Shown: positions 17,648-25,755 of the stretch, piece after piece
Layout: every line of letters begins with the position of its first letter
Numbering within the stretch: position 1 is the stretch's first letter
DNA from: a virus
Virus record (IMG/VR): IMGVR_UViG_3300036846_000897
Location: 1 to 46,234 of that record
Strand: one strand, 5' to 3'
DNA length: 46,234 bases
Position numbers and translations under genes: made by a program
The notes under the pieces: generated by a model
The model's input: the letters and a program-made list of their open reading frames with translations, nothing else
What the model was told of the DNA's origin: nothing
Databases searched by the model: none

Positions 17648-18123
17648 CAGGTCCTCGGAAGCGTGCAGATAAAGGCCCTGAAGGTCGTCGAGCCGGCGCC
17701 GCCGAGGACGACGTAGAGCCCGACATACTGGTAGAGAACGCCCAGCTGGTTGGTGGTGAAGAAAATCTCGATCGAGCCCGGGGCGGCAGGACTGGTTCCG
17801 CCACCCGGGATCGGCAGCGAGGCGCCGGCGCCGACATCGGCAGCGCCGAGCACGGCGTTGCCGGTGGCCAGGGCGGGATCATTGGAGCCGACCACCTTGA
17901 ACCCGTAGCTGAAGCCGGCGCCGGTGTTGAGTGCGCTGATGTCGACCAGCATCACGCCGTCGAAGCGCGACTGCTGCTTCGGGTTGGTGCCCTGGTTGCC
18001 GCCGAGGTCGACGACGCCGGTGGCACCACCGGCCTGGGCAAAGCCCGACGCGGCGAGCGGCGCTGCGCCATCGCCAACCTGCAGGTTGATGTCGCGATGA
18101 TAAGTGCGGTCTTGTAGAGCCAT
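17647..18123 (-). CDS. Putative capsid decoration/cement protein
   Basis: Protein of 158 aa directly after the major capsid gene, Gly/Ala-rich and beta-like, with segments such as VVDLGGNQGTNPKQQSRFDG, FSYGFKVVGSNDP and LYVVLGGAGSTTFRAF. Position and composition are those of capsid-cementing proteins in temperate podoviruses such as Bordetella BPP-1 (Bbp16-like). GGAGA lies 8 nt upstream of the ATG. The cement role is inference from context; no diagnostic motif is seen. Confidence 0.6.
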   Translation of the reverse strand: MALQDRTYHRDINLQVGDGAAPLAASGFAQAGGATGVVDLGGNQGTNPKQQSRFDGVMLVDISALNTGAGFSYGFKVVGSNDPALATGNAVLGAADVGAGASLPIPGGGTSPAAPGSIEIFFTTNQLGVLYQYVGLYVVLGGAGSTTFRAFICTLPRT

Positions 18124-18152
18124 TGTCGTTGTCTCCGTTCAGGCCGCGGCGC

Positions 18153-19112
18153 TCACGCCACGATCGGCGCGTTGGTCCAGCTGTCGAGCCGGGCCATGCA
18201 GTACTTGTGTTCGTCGACCATGCCGACGTCCCAATTGATGTGGGTGCGGAAGGTCTTGCCGTCCTGCAGCAGCCCGATGTCGTGGACTTCGAGCGGGCGC
18301 AGCTGCAGCCCGCGCAGGCGGCCCTCGCCGAACGACACGACGTAGAGCGACGCCGTGACCGCAGCGCCACCACCCGATGCGACCTCGTTGAAGTCGAGCA
18401 TGTAGGGGTGATCGTCCTTCGGGTAGCCCCAGCAGAACGGCAGCCCGGCGTAGCTCGCCTTGAGGCCGCCGACGCCCTTGGCGCCCGAAATGTCGAACTC
18501 CTGCATCACGAAGCCCGACAGCGACTGGGTGCGCGCCAATTGGATCCAAAGCGGGCGCGACAGGTACGGCGCGATGATGTGGGTCGGCTTGTTGACGAGG
18601 TTGATGGTCTGGTCGAGGTTCGACAGCGACAGCGCGGCGCCACCCGAGGTCGCGGTGTTGTGGATGGTGCGCGAATACTTGGTGGCACGAACCCGCATGC
18701 CGTTGAACACCCGCGGGTTGATCGACTGATCGCCCGAGATCACGGTGGTCGCCCACAGCTGACCGAACGACGTCATCCCCATCTGCTGCTCGAAGGTGCG
18801 CCGCTCCGGCCCGTGGCGGTCGATGATGGCGCGATCGACATCGATGTCGTGGTCGATGATGGCGGTCGACTCCTGGAGCGGCGTGATGAAGTTGTGCCCG
18901 GACGACGAGGCCTCGTTGATGGCGCGAAATGCCGGCGTCATCAGCACCGCCTGGCGATAGAACTGAAACACCGAGCCCTTGAGGCCCTCGAACGGCATCG
19001 CATCGAACACGTCGGTCGATGCCGCGAACATCTCGATTGGCGGACGCCGGACATCGGTGTTGTCGAGCGACTTGGCATATTCCGCCACGGTGATCAGGTT
19101 GGAGACGGGCAT
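18153..19112 (-). CDS. Major capsid protein
   Basis: Protein of 319 aa, the expected length for an HK97-fold capsid subunit, directly downstream of the scaffold gene. Features include a helical N-terminal arm (MPVSNLITVAEYAKSLDN), an E-loop-like Gly/Ser region (NEASSSGHNFITPLQE), a long beta/alpha core, and IIAPYLSRPLWIQL. GGAGT lies 8 nt upstream of ATG. The scaffold-capsid-cement order fits podovirus heads. The family call rests on size, order and composition. Confidence 0.8.
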   Translation of the reverse strand: MPVSNLITVAEYAKSLDNTDVRRPPIEMFAASTDVFDAMPFEGLKGSVFQFYRQAVLMTPAFRAINEASSSGHNFITPLQESTAIIDHDIDVDRAIIDRHGPERRTFEQQMGMTSFGQLWATTVISGDQSINPRVFNGMRVRATKYSRTIHNTATSGGAALSLSNLDQTINLVNKPTHIIAPYLSRPLWIQLARTQSLSGFVMQEFDISGAKGVGGLKASYAGLPFCWGYPKDDHPYMLDFNEVASGGGAAVTASLYVVSFGEGRLRGLQLRPLEVHDIGLLQDGKTFRTHINWDVGMVDEHKYCMARLDSWTNAPIVA

Positions 19113-19131
19113 CGGTCTTTACTCCTTCAGA

Positions 19132-19965
19132 TCATCCGCGGCCGTTGGCGAACCGCGACTGGTCGAATTGGCGGGCGTATTGTTCTTTCTCGCCGAAGGT
19201 CAGCTTGGCGTAGTCGGCATCGCTCAGCCGCTGCGGCTCACGCCCATGCGTGGCGTCACGACCGCCGGAGGGGTTGCCGCCGACGCCCTGGCTGACGAAG
19301 GCGCGGATCAGTTTCTCGAAGCCCTCGACCTGCTTCGCGGTGTAGAGCGACGAGCGCAGCGCCTTCGCCAGGTCGCCGCCGACCTGCGCCTCGAGCCAGG
19401 TGCCGATGGCATCGACGCGGGTCGGCGCATTGACGCCGAGCTTGGCGATCTCCGCCGCTTGCGCGGTGGCGTAGGCCTGGTTCTCGCTGATCCGCGAGGC
19501 GGCATACATCCCGAGCAGCCTGCCGAAGCCCTCCTGCGAAATGCCGTTCTCGTGCGCGTACTGGCGCGCCTCGGTGATCAGGCCCTGGTCGGTGGTGTCC
19601 CAGGTCCACTCGACGCCGACCGGGAGCTGGTAGCCGTCGTTGAACTTCAGCTCGTACTTGTCGGCGGCGGGGACGCTCGCCTTGCGGCTCGTCTCGGCGG
19701 CGACATCCGCCGCTAGGCGGTTCAGCTCGGCGGTGTTGAGGGCGCCCTTGGTGGCATCCCAGAAGCGCTCCGGAACGTCGCCAGGCCGCGCATTAGGCTG
19801 CGCTGTCGCCGGGGCCGGGGTGGCCGTCGAGGCCGGGCTGGCCGGTGACGGGGTCGAGGCCGGCGGCGAGGCGGGCGCGGCGACGACTGATGTAGCTGTC
19901 GGCGCGCTGCTCAGCGGCGGCGCGGTGCTCGAAGTAGACGGCACGCTCGTTGCGGGCTCTGGCAT
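19132..19965 (-). CDS. Capsid scaffolding protein
   Basis: Protein of 277 aa with a Pro/Ala/Ser/Thr-rich disordered N-terminus (about 1-60), then VPERFWDATKGALNTAEL, a signature I associate with T7-like and temperate podovirus scaffolds, then helical, acidic and Gln-rich sequence to a basic C-terminus. It would guide procapsid assembly and then leave. It lies between portal and capsid. Its first 173 nt overlap the 3' part of the upstream 125-aa gene in another frame. GAGG is only 3 nt from the ATG, so a later start cannot be excluded. Confidence 0.75.
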   Translation of the reverse strand: MPEPATSVPSTSSTAPPLSSAPTATSVVAAPASPPASTPSPASPASTATPAPATAQPNARPGDVPERFWDATKGALNTAELNRLAADVAAETSRKASVPAADKYELKFNDGYQLPVGVEWTWDTTDQGLITEARQYAHENGISQEGFGRLLGMYAASRISENQAYATAQAAEIAKLGVNAPTRVDAIGTWLEAQVGGDLAKALRSSLYTAKQVEGFEKLIRAFVSQGVGGNPSGGRDATHGREPQRLSDADYAKLTFGEKEQYARQFDQSRFANGRG

Positions 19966-20170
19966 AGTCCTCGGTGACCCCTGCGCTCAGGCAGCGCATC
20001 AATTCGGTCGCGAGAATGCGAGCGCCCTGATCGCGTTGCAAAGCACCGGGTTCGAGAGAATTGGCCAATTCGAGCAGCCGCCACTGCAGCCAGACGTACA
20101 AAATGTCGCCGTCGGGCGTCAGGCCGATGCGGCTGAGCGCGTCGCGCATGTCCTTGTCGTTGATGATCAC
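19793..20170 (-). CDS. Small hypothetical protein between portal and scaffold
   Basis: Protein of 125 aa starting at a GTG that overlaps the portal stop codon as GTGA, which suggests translational coupling. The sequence begins MIINDKDMRDALSRIGLTP. It contains an amphipathic WLQWRLLELANSL helix and a highly charged C-terminal half (EDYARARNERAVYFEHRAAA) ending in a Gly/Pro tail. The same frame is open far upstream through the portal gene, but that part is a shadow. The last 173 nt are shared with the scaffold gene. No family recognised; probably a head-assembly factor. Confidence 0.6.
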   Translation of the reverse strand: MIINDKDMRDALSRIGLTPDGDILYVWLQWRLLELANSLEPGALQRDQGARILATELMRCLSAGVTEDYARARNERAVYFEHRAAAEQRADSYISRRRARLAAGLDPVTGQPGLDGHPGPGDSAA

Positions 20171-21789
20171 GGTAGGTTCGCTCCGCCGGCTTGCGTAGGC
20201 GGCGCCGCACCCGGCACCTGGCCGCCGAGCAGCTGGGTGATGCCCTGGAGCGCCGCCTGGACGTGCTCGGGCGGCCGCAACACCAGCAGCTTCACCCGCA
20301 TCTTGGCGATGATGTTCTTGATGCTCTCGCCGCCGTCGATGTTCATCTTGAACTCTTCGGGGAACGCCTGGCCGCAAATCTGGATGCACTGCTGCATCGT
20401 CGCGATTTCTTGCTGCTCGGCGGCACGCTGGGCCGGGTTCATCGGCATGGTCGAGATCAGGCCGCCGTTCTTGGACTGCAGGCGCTTGACCACGCCGGCG
20501 CCCTCCATGAGGTATTTGAAGCGGGTGAAGTAGGCGGCAGGGCCCTCGCGCCAGAACGCCATGCCGGGGGTGCCGATGCGGCGCTGGGCGCGTGCCATCT
20601 GGTCGAGCCACTGGCCGAGCGTCGGGGGCGTGTCGCCGGACTGCTCGGGGAAGTCGATATAGAACAGCCGCCGCATGCGGTGCTCCATGTCTTCGAGCTG
20701 GTAGATCGCCGGCTCCATGTTGATCGGCGGATAGATCGGCTTCACCGCGCCCTCGGTGCCGGGGCGGATCGGATAGGCGTAGCCGTCTTCGAGGCCCTGC
20801 TCGACGTGAGTGAAGCTGTCGGACGGGTAGGTGATCGGCGGGTTGATGTTGCGGCCGATGCCTTCGATCTTGCGGGCGACCAGCTCGTCGGCCTGGCGCA
20901 GGTCGGGCAGCGTCTTGAACATCGGCCCGAGGCCCATCGGCCAGTCGCTCGACGGGTCGAACCTGGTGATGATCAGCGGGCAACTGCCCTCGCCGCGGAT
21001 TTTGACGTCGTGGATGAGCTTGTTCTGCACCAGCACGATGTGCTGCCACACCTCGTCGCCGCGGTCCTTCCAGTCGCGCCAGAACCCCCACACCAGGCCG
21101 ACGCGCTCGTTGGGCTTGCCCCCCTCGATGGCGCGCTTCTGCTCGGCGGGGACCTTCGCCCACACCTCCTCGCCGAGCAGGCCCTCGACGTGGTGCTTGT
21201 AGGGCCAGCGCACGGCGAAGCGGTCGTCGATCTCGCCATAGGGGCCGAGGTTGATCTCCAGCTCGCGGATCGGCAGCGACAGGCAGTTGATCGCGGCGCC
21301 CTGCACGTCGATCCACATCCCGGTCAGCCCGCAGGCAAGGTCGGGGTTATAGGACTTCGGCAGCTCGGCGTAGAAGTTCGACGCCTTGACCGCCTCGAAG
21401 ATCATCAGGTCATCGCCGCGCACCTGGTCAGAAACCTGGTCCCAGACGTCCTGCGGAACGAACATCCCTTTGCCACGCTCGCACCACGGCTGCGCCTCTG
21501 GCATGAAGGTGTTGACGATCTCGGTGACGAACTCGCCGCACAGGTCGAAGCCGAGCGAGGTGTTGAGTTCGGGGTAGTCCATCCAGCGAATGGTGCCGGG
21601 CGCCGTCATCGACGAAATCTGCCGCTGCCGGTGTGGCGCCGTCATGAAATACATCTCGCGCAGGTCAAGCTCGAAATAGGACTTCCAGGTCCGCGCCGCG
21701 GCGAGCCGCGACAGCGACATCTCTTCGAGCGGGTTGTCCCGCGGCACGATCGGAGACTGGTTGAGCGGCGGACTGAACGGCGCGTTCAT
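20167..21789 (-). CDS. Portal protein (T7 gp8-like head-to-tail connector)
   Basis: Protein of 540 aa, the usual size for T7-type connectors. Segments such as LSRLAAARTWKSYFELDLRE at the N-terminus, CGEFVTEIVNTFMPEAQPW, PYGEIDDRFAVRWPY and the C-terminal helical ARAQRRIGTPGMAFWREGP region agree with the head-tail connector family. It forms the dodecameric ring through which DNA is packaged and which anchors the tail. The start is set by GAGAGGA upstream of ATG, directly after the recurrent hairpin element (21799-21826). Confidence 0.88.
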   Translation of the reverse strand: MNAPFSPPLNQSPIVPRDNPLEEMSLSRLAAARTWKSYFELDLREMYFMTAPHRQRQISSMTAPGTIRWMDYPELNTSLGFDLCGEFVTEIVNTFMPEAQPWCERGKGMFVPQDVWDQVSDQVRGDDLMIFEAVKASNFYAELPKSYNPDLACGLTGMWIDVQGAAINCLSLPIRELEINLGPYGEIDDRFAVRWPYKHHVEGLLGEEVWAKVPAEQKRAIEGGKPNERVGLVWGFWRDWKDRGDEVWQHIVLVQNKLIHDVKIRGEGSCPLIITRFDPSSDWPMGLGPMFKTLPDLRQADELVARKIEGIGRNINPPITYPSDSFTHVEQGLEDGYAYPIRPGTEGAVKPIYPPINMEPAIYQLEDMEHRMRRLFYIDFPEQSGDTPPTLGQWLDQMARAQRRIGTPGMAFWREGPAAYFTRFKYLMEGAGVVKRLQSKNGGLISTMPMNPAQRAAEQQEIATMQQCIQICGQAFPEEFKMNIDGGESIKNIIAKMRVKLLVLRPPEHVQAALQGITQLLGGQVPGAAPPTQAGGANLP

Positions 21790-21798
21790 CTCATCCTC

Positions 21799-21826
21799 TC
21801 CGCTCTGGCATCCGCCAACCGCTCAT
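21799..21826 (-). repeat. Recurrent hairpin element, copy A (before portal)
   Basis: On the minus strand: ATGAGCGG, then TTGGC-GGAT-GCCAG, then AGCGGA. A 4-bp hairpin (TGGC/GCCA, loop GGAT) sits between two GAGCGG direct repeats, just upstream of the portal ribosome site. Four further copies are at 23213, 24741, 26276 and 26465. Confidence 0.7.
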
Positions 21827-21831
21827 GGCCG

Positions 21832-22506
21832 TCACTCCGGGTTGAACTTGTCGTAGAGGCGAAGCCTGGAGAGATCGCCGAAGTAGTTCTCGGGGTCGGG
21901 GTGCTTTTCGTTGGAATAGGTGGGCGGTGGCGGCAGCGGGCCGCGGCTCTTCAAAAACTTGGCCGCCTGGCCCTTGGCCGACGCCGCCTGCAGGTCGGCG
22001 AGATATTTGTCGGTGTCCTCGTGGTACTTGGACGAGGCGTCCATCCAGGCATTAAAGCGGCCGTAATAGGCGTCGCTGTCGGTCTTGTACTGGGTGTGCG
22101 CCTGCGCGTAGGCGTCCTCGACCTGGGCGTGGCGCTCGCGGATGACGCCAACCCGGTCGCGAATGTCCTGCGCGGTGCCGAGGCGCTCGTCGGGGTTTTT
22201 GACGTCGAGAAACCTGTTCGGCGGACGAGGGTCGTAGCCGAGCAGCGCCCTGGTCGCCATGTGGACGTCGCTCATGTCGTCCTTGAACCGCTGCAACATG
22301 CCCGGCTGGCGGCGATCCTCGACATTCTCAGAAGGCGGCAGGTTCGAAGTGTCCGATGGCACACTCATAAAGCCGGGGGTTCCGGGCGGCAGCTCGGCGA
22401 GCGCCTGGCGGCTGATCGGCTGGTCGGGCGGCGGCAGTGCGCCCTGTTGCCCCAAGGCGCGGCGGGGGCCCTCGCGCAGCATGAAGGCTTCGCTGTCGTC
22501 GGCCAT
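21832..22506 (-). CDS. Hypothetical helical protein upstream of portal
   Basis: Protein of 224 aa, soluble and charged. The N-terminal third is Pro-rich (GALPPPDQPISRQALAEL). Residues about 110-185 form a long coiled-coil-like region (RVGVIRERHAQVEDAYAQAH, then YYGRFNAWMDASSKYHEDTD). The end is acidic. The start overlaps the upstream stop as TGATG. It may be a head or assembly protein, but I do not recognise it. Confidence 0.65.
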   Translation of the reverse strand: MADDSEAFMLREGPRRALGQQGALPPPDQPISRQALAELPPGTPGFMSVPSDTSNLPPSENVEDRRQPGMLQRFKDDMSDVHMATRALLGYDPRPPNRFLDVKNPDERLGTAQDIRDRVGVIRERHAQVEDAYAQAHTQYKTDSDAYYGRFNAWMDASSKYHEDTDKYLADLQAASAKGQAAKFLKSRGPLPPPPTYSNEKHPDPENYFGDLSRLRLYDKFNPE

Positions 22507-22730
22507 CAGCGGGCTCCGGCAGCCTGGAACATGCCGGAGAAGGTCGGCAGGCCGCGCACCCCGGCGGTGCCGCCACCGAGCGCCATGCGCATGCCGTAGC
22601 GCGCCATCAGGCTCGCGGTGTCGCCGGCGGCCTCCTGCTGCATCGCCGTCTGCTGCTGCCGCTCCGCCGTCCCCATCAACAGGTCGTTGTTGGGATCAGG
22701 CTGCGGCACCGGGGTCTTGGGCGCACCCAT
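22506..22730 (-). CDS. Small hypothetical protein
   Basis: Protein of 74 aa: a Pro/Asp-rich start (MGAPKTPVPQPDPNNDLLMG), a Gln-rich helix (TAERQQQTAMQQEAAGDTA) and a Gly/Ala-rich C-terminus. Its 3' end overlaps the next gene as TGATG and its 5' end overlaps the upstream gene by 35 nt. Typical of small genes between terminase and portal; no family recognised. Confidence 0.55.
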   Translation of the reverse strand: MGAPKTPVPQPDPNNDLLMGTAERQQQTAMQQEAAGDTASLMARYGMRMALGGGTAGVRGLPTFSGMFQAAGAR

Positions 22731-23202
22731 TTACGCCCCCGGGTCGTTGATCGAGACTGTGAACAGGGCCATGGCGCGCGTCTCCCACGGGATAAGCTCC
22801 GTGGGCGAGACATTGCCGGTACAGCGCATCGGGCCGCAAAGCACCGGGTAGGCCGAGCAGGTGGGCGACCGCGGTGGTGCAGATCAGGGGGCGAAAGCAA
22901 CCAAATCCGAATTTCTGCCCAAAAGCGCAACCGGCATCGATCGCCAGGACGTCGGCGTCGGCCGCCCATTCGGCCATCAGCACCTGGGCGCCCTTGCCGC
23001 GGGCAACCTGGATCGAGGTGCCGCGCAGCTGGACGTCGTAGAACACGAAGGCGTCGAGGTCGTAGATGTAGCCGAGCGCGCGGACGTGCTTGTAGTGGCC
23101 GCAGGCGATCAGGTTCGACCACCACGACGCCGCCACCCGGTCGAACGCGATCAGCCACCGCGTCGGGGCGCTGATCAGGTCACGGGCGAGCGGGCGGCCC
23201 AT
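22696..23202 (-). CDS. Hypothetical protein with conserved Cys segment (papain-like fold possible)
   Basis: Protein of 168 aa next to the large terminase. Its C-terminal half (LICTTAVAHLLGL then LRPDALYRQCLAHG) resembles a family I recall beside podophage terminases, with one conserved Cys followed by a helix ending LLGI/LLGL and a TPxQLY-like segment. That pattern suggests a papain-like or NlpC-like fold, unproven here. I start at the ATG at 23202 because the recurrent hairpin element (copy C) lies just upstream, as at the portal and terminase genes. A GTG at 23244 overlapping the terminase stop is the alternative and would add 14 residues. Confidence 0.6.
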   Translation of the reverse strand: MGRPLARDLISAPTRWLIAFDRVAASWWSNLIACGHYKHVRALGYIYDLDAFVFYDVQLRGTSIQVARGKGAQVLMAEWAADADVLAIDAGCAFGQKFGFGCFRPLICTTAVAHLLGLPGALRPDALYRQCLAHGAYPVGDARHGPVHSLDQRPGGVNGCAQDPGAAA

Positions 23203-23212
23203 ATACGTTTTT

Positions 23213-23240
23213 TCCGCTCTGGCGTGCGCCAACCGCTCAC
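23213..23240 (-). repeat. Recurrent hairpin element, copy C
   Basis: Minus strand: GTGAGCGG, TTGGC-GCAC-GCCAG, AGCGGA. The stem is conserved while the loop (GCAC) differs from other copies. It lies between the terminase stop and the start chosen for the 168-aa gene. Confidence 0.65.
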
Positions 23241-24730
23241 GCACTGATCCTTCGCATCGAGCGCCGCGCGTAGACCTTCATCGGCTTCATCGCGTTGACG
23301 TCGCCGGAGCCCGCCATGCGGTTACCCTCGCCCAGCGCGATGCAGCCATACTGCAGGCAGTCGCACAGGTTCGAATACTTGTCCTTCTTGGGGCGCAGCT
23401 CGCCGTCCTCCTCCTTGACCAGGTGGTAGCGGCCGGCCATACCGATGATGAGAGTGCGGCACAGCGGCGAGATCACCAGGCGGTTGATGCCGGAGGGGTT
23501 GTCGTTGAGCGCATAGGCCACCGCCTCAAGGCGCAGGTCGATGTTGTTGTACTTCACCGGCGCCGGGATGACGTGCATGCCGTGCCCCTCGAACACCTCG
23601 TAGGCCGACTGCTCGGTCGCCTGGCCGCGCTGCTTGCCGGCCGGGTCGCCAGTGCAGCGGAACGCCAGTCCCGGATAGTTTTGAGCCAAAAACCGTTTTA
23701 CCTTCGGCGCAAAGATCGTCGCCCCCTCGTTGAAGCCGAGCATCTCGTACTGCACGTTGATGCGTCCGTTGATCTCCTGGGCGAACAGCGCCGCCGGAAA
23801 CACCCGCCCGAAGTCGAGCCACACCAGGACATCGTGGCCGGGGATCGGCCGCAGCGGCTCGGCGGCGACATGGAAGTCGCGGCGGAACATCGGCCACACC
23901 GGCGAGCCTTCGACGACCAGGGCGACGACATTGCGCAGGCGGCTGTCGATCCACGCCTTCGACTTCGACTTGAGCGCCTGGGGATAGTAGCCGGTGCGCA
24001 GGTTTTCGAGGTTCTCGGCGTCGGGGTTGATCTTGTAGCCGGAGAGAACGCCGCGGGCGTCGCGCTCCTCGATCACCGCCGGCGGCTGCATGAAGAACTG
24101 CCATTCGCCCGGCCACTCGTATTCGAGGCGCTCGTCGTCGGTGAGGTCGGGCGGCATCGGCACCTGGCCGGTCATGATGGCGAGCCAGTGGTCCTCGTCG
24201 GGGGCGTTGGTGTCGGCGATCATGCCGTGCCACGCCGAGCCGCCATGGGCGGGGCCGGGATAGCGCAGGCGGCCCGAGGCCTCGTCGACCAGCGTCTTGG
24301 GGATGAACGACAGCTCGTTCCAGGCGATGCCGGTGAATTCGAAGCTGCGCAGCTTGTTGTAGTCGTCGGGCTTGTCGAGGGCGAGGAAGATCACCTCGGC
24401 ATCGACGTCGCCGAACCGCAGATGGTGCGAGGGCGGCGGCGCCCAGTTGATGCGGCCGTAAATTTCCTCCGGCACCAGGGTTGGCTCCAGCCAGGTCTTG
24501 ATCGTGGTGTTGCGCAGCTCGGGATAGGTGTTGCGCACGACGCCCCAGCGCGAGCGCCGCGTGCCGGTGAGCTTGGAGACGTTCTGCGTCTGGACGTGGC
24601 GCATGATGCGCGCCAGCATCGCCTGGGTCTTACCCGAGCCCAGCGGGCCCTGGATGATGTCGAAAAACCCGTTGGAGAGGCAGAACTCGGCAACCCTGGT
24701 GCCGCCGCGCAGAGTAAATTGTCCGCTCAT
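23237..24730 (-). CDS. Terminase large subunit
   Basis: Protein of 497 aa that powers DNA packaging and cuts concatemers. Walker A is GPLGSGKT (28-35). A Walker B-like segment is FTGIAWNEL (about 132-140) with the catalytic Glu139. The nuclease half begins around VLVWLDFGR, with Asp306 a likely metal ligand, and ends with the NLCDCLQYGCIAL segment (about 460-472), where a further acidic ligand is usual. The order terminase, small genes, portal is standard. The start ATG lies 10 nt after copy B of the recurrent hairpin; its ribosome site is weak (AAAAGAA). Confidence 0.9.
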   Translation of the reverse strand: MSGQFTLRGGTRVAEFCLSNGFFDIIQGPLGSGKTQAMLARIMRHVQTQNVSKLTGTRRSRWGVVRNTYPELRNTTIKTWLEPTLVPEEIYGRINWAPPPSHHLRFGDVDAEVIFLALDKPDDYNKLRSFEFTGIAWNELSFIPKTLVDEASGRLRYPGPAHGGSAWHGMIADTNAPDEDHWLAIMTGQVPMPPDLTDDERLEYEWPGEWQFFMQPPAVIEERDARGVLSGYKINPDAENLENLRTGYYPQALKSKSKAWIDSRLRNVVALVVEGSPVWPMFRRDFHVAAEPLRPIPGHDVLVWLDFGRVFPAALFAQEINGRINVQYEMLGFNEGATIFAPKVKRFLAQNYPGLAFRCTGDPAGKQRGQATEQSAYEVFEGHGMHVIPAPVKYNNIDLRLEAVAYALNDNPSGINRLVISPLCRTLIIGMAGRYHLVKEEDGELRPKKDKYSNLCDCLQYGCIALGEGNRMAGSGDVNAMKPMKVYARRSMRRISA

Positions 24731-24740
24731 GGTTCTTTTC

Positions 24741-24765
24741 GCTCTGGCTCCGCCAACCGCTCATC
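24741..24765 (-). repeat. Recurrent hairpin element, copy B (before terminase)
   Basis: Minus strand: ATGAGCGG, TTGGC-GGA-GCCAG, AGCG. The loop has lost one base relative to copy A but the stem is intact. It lies in the 35-bp gap between the 80-aa gene and the terminase start. Confidence 0.65.
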
Positions 24766-25008
24766 TTAGTCCTCGGTGCGGCCGGCGGTGACAAAGTCGT
24801 GCATCGCGAACGCCAGTGCGCCGGCCATGGCGAGCCTGTTCTTGTGGCCGCTCGCCCGCGTCATGAAGGCACCGTCGGAAGCACGGACGATCACCGCCAC
24901 GTAGCTTTCGATCTCACCGTCCTTGGCGCGCCGCAGCAGGTCCTCCAGGCCCTCGATGACCTCCCGAGGGTCCTCATTGTGCTTGAGGTCGACGACCTTG
25001 AGGGTCAC
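24766..25008 (-). CDS. Small conserved phage protein
   Basis: Protein of 80 aa. The N-terminal half is charged ([20 protein letters not shown]) and the middle is a beta-like stretch ([19 protein letters not shown]). The C-terminal helix is Ala-rich ([18 protein letters not shown]). The GTG start overlaps the stop of the Lys-rich small gene as GTGA, indicating translational coupling. I have the impression of similar proteins near phage terminases but know no function. Confidence 0.65.
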   Translation of the reverse strand: MTLKVVDLKHNEDPREVIEGLEDLLRRAKDGEIESYVAVIVRASDGAFMTRASGHKNRLAMAGALAFAMHDFVTAGRTED

Positions 25009-25151
25009 CGGCTTCGCTTCTTCTTGGCCTTCGACTTACCCGCCGTCGACAGCGCTGCCGCCACCGCCTGCTTCTGCGGGTGGCCCGCCGCCACCATCTC
25101 CTTGATGTTCGACGACACGGTCTTCTTCGATGATCCCTTCTTCAATGGCAT
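25005..25151 (-). CDS. Lys-rich 48-aa protein, DUF6496-like
   Basis: Short gene. The protein begins [20 protein letters not shown], continues [20 protein letters not shown] and ends in a basic tail. The K-K-G-S-S-K-x-T-V-S-x-N-I pattern followed by a PQKQAVAxAL segment is what I recall of a widespread small phage family (DUF6496-like). A GGGAGA ribosome site lies 6 nt before the ATG, and the stop overlaps the next start as GTGA. Nucleic-acid binding is plausible from the charge but unproven. Confidence 0.75.
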   Translation of the reverse strand: MPLKKGSSKKTVSSNIKEMVAAGHPQKQAVAAALSTAGKSKAKKKRSR

Positions 25152-25226
25152 GGTGTTCTCCCGATATTGCCCCGCAAATTCGTCACCGCGTGGGCGTGGT
25201 GCCCTGAACGCATTCCTAAAACTGCC

Positions 25227-25475
25227 CTACAGCCACGTCTCGACGACATTTGGGTGATCGTTGTCGTAGCGCGGCAGGCAGGCGCTGGCGTTGGGATCGA
25301 CGAGGTAGATCATGTAGCGCGCCTCGGTGAGTGTCTTGCCCCAGATCACGCTGTCGCCCGTCACCGGGCCCTGCCCGGTGATCTCGAATTTGCGCGCCAC
25401 GAACCACTCCGGGTAGTCGGACGGGCGATCGTAGATCGTCCACATGATGAGGATCGTGTCGGGGCCTGCCATCAT
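25227..25475 (-). CDS. Small conserved phage protein
   Basis: Protein of 82 aa with aromatic and polar residues (IMWTIYDRPSDYPEWFVARK, then GDSVIWGKTLTEARYM). It contains a PNASACLPRYDNDHPNVVETWL-type end (last 22 residues). Compact, soluble, no Cys pair or transmembrane segment. The ATG overlaps the upstream stop as ATGA. I recall similar proteins in rhizobial phages without known function. Confidence 0.7.
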   Translation of the reverse strand: MMAGPDTILIMWTIYDRPSDYPEWFVARKFEITGQGPVTGDSVIWGKTLTEARYMIYLVDPNASACLPRYDNDHPNVVETWL

Positions 25476-25732
25476 GCCCTCTCCCGGTGATCGAGGCGGT
25501 ACTGCAGCCGCTGGATGATCGCGATCTGCGAGCGGATGGTCGCCGCCTGCTCGCTGTTGATGCGCGCCTGCTCGGCCAGCCTACGCTCAAGCAGGGCCAC
25601 CGGGCCAGCGCGCAGGTGGCGCAATTCCCGCCACATATCGATGACCAGGTCCTTGAGGTCGCGCATCTGGCAGCCGCGGTGGCAATGCTCGGCGTGGCGG
25701 AAGAACGATACCCGGTCCTCGATCGACGACAT
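25472..25732 (-). CDS. Small coiled-coil hypothetical protein
   Basis: Protein of 86 aa. The first third holds a His/Cys cluster (RHAEHCHRGCQMRDLKD) that could bind metal. The remainder is a strong coiled coil (LLERRLAEQARINSEQAATI, then IAIIQRLQYRLDHR). It overlaps the downstream start as ATGA. No family recognised. Confidence 0.6.
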   Translation of the reverse strand: MSSIEDRVSFFRHAEHCHRGCQMRDLKDLVIDMWRELRHLRAGPVALLERRLAEQARINSEQAATIRSQIAIIQRLQYRLDHRERA

Positions 25733-25755
25733 GGCCGGTTACCCTCAAGATACCC

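Noticed and set aside
20191-22599. Plus-strand open frame of 802 aa
   Set aside because: Antisense to portal and neighbours; composition of a GC-shadow frame.
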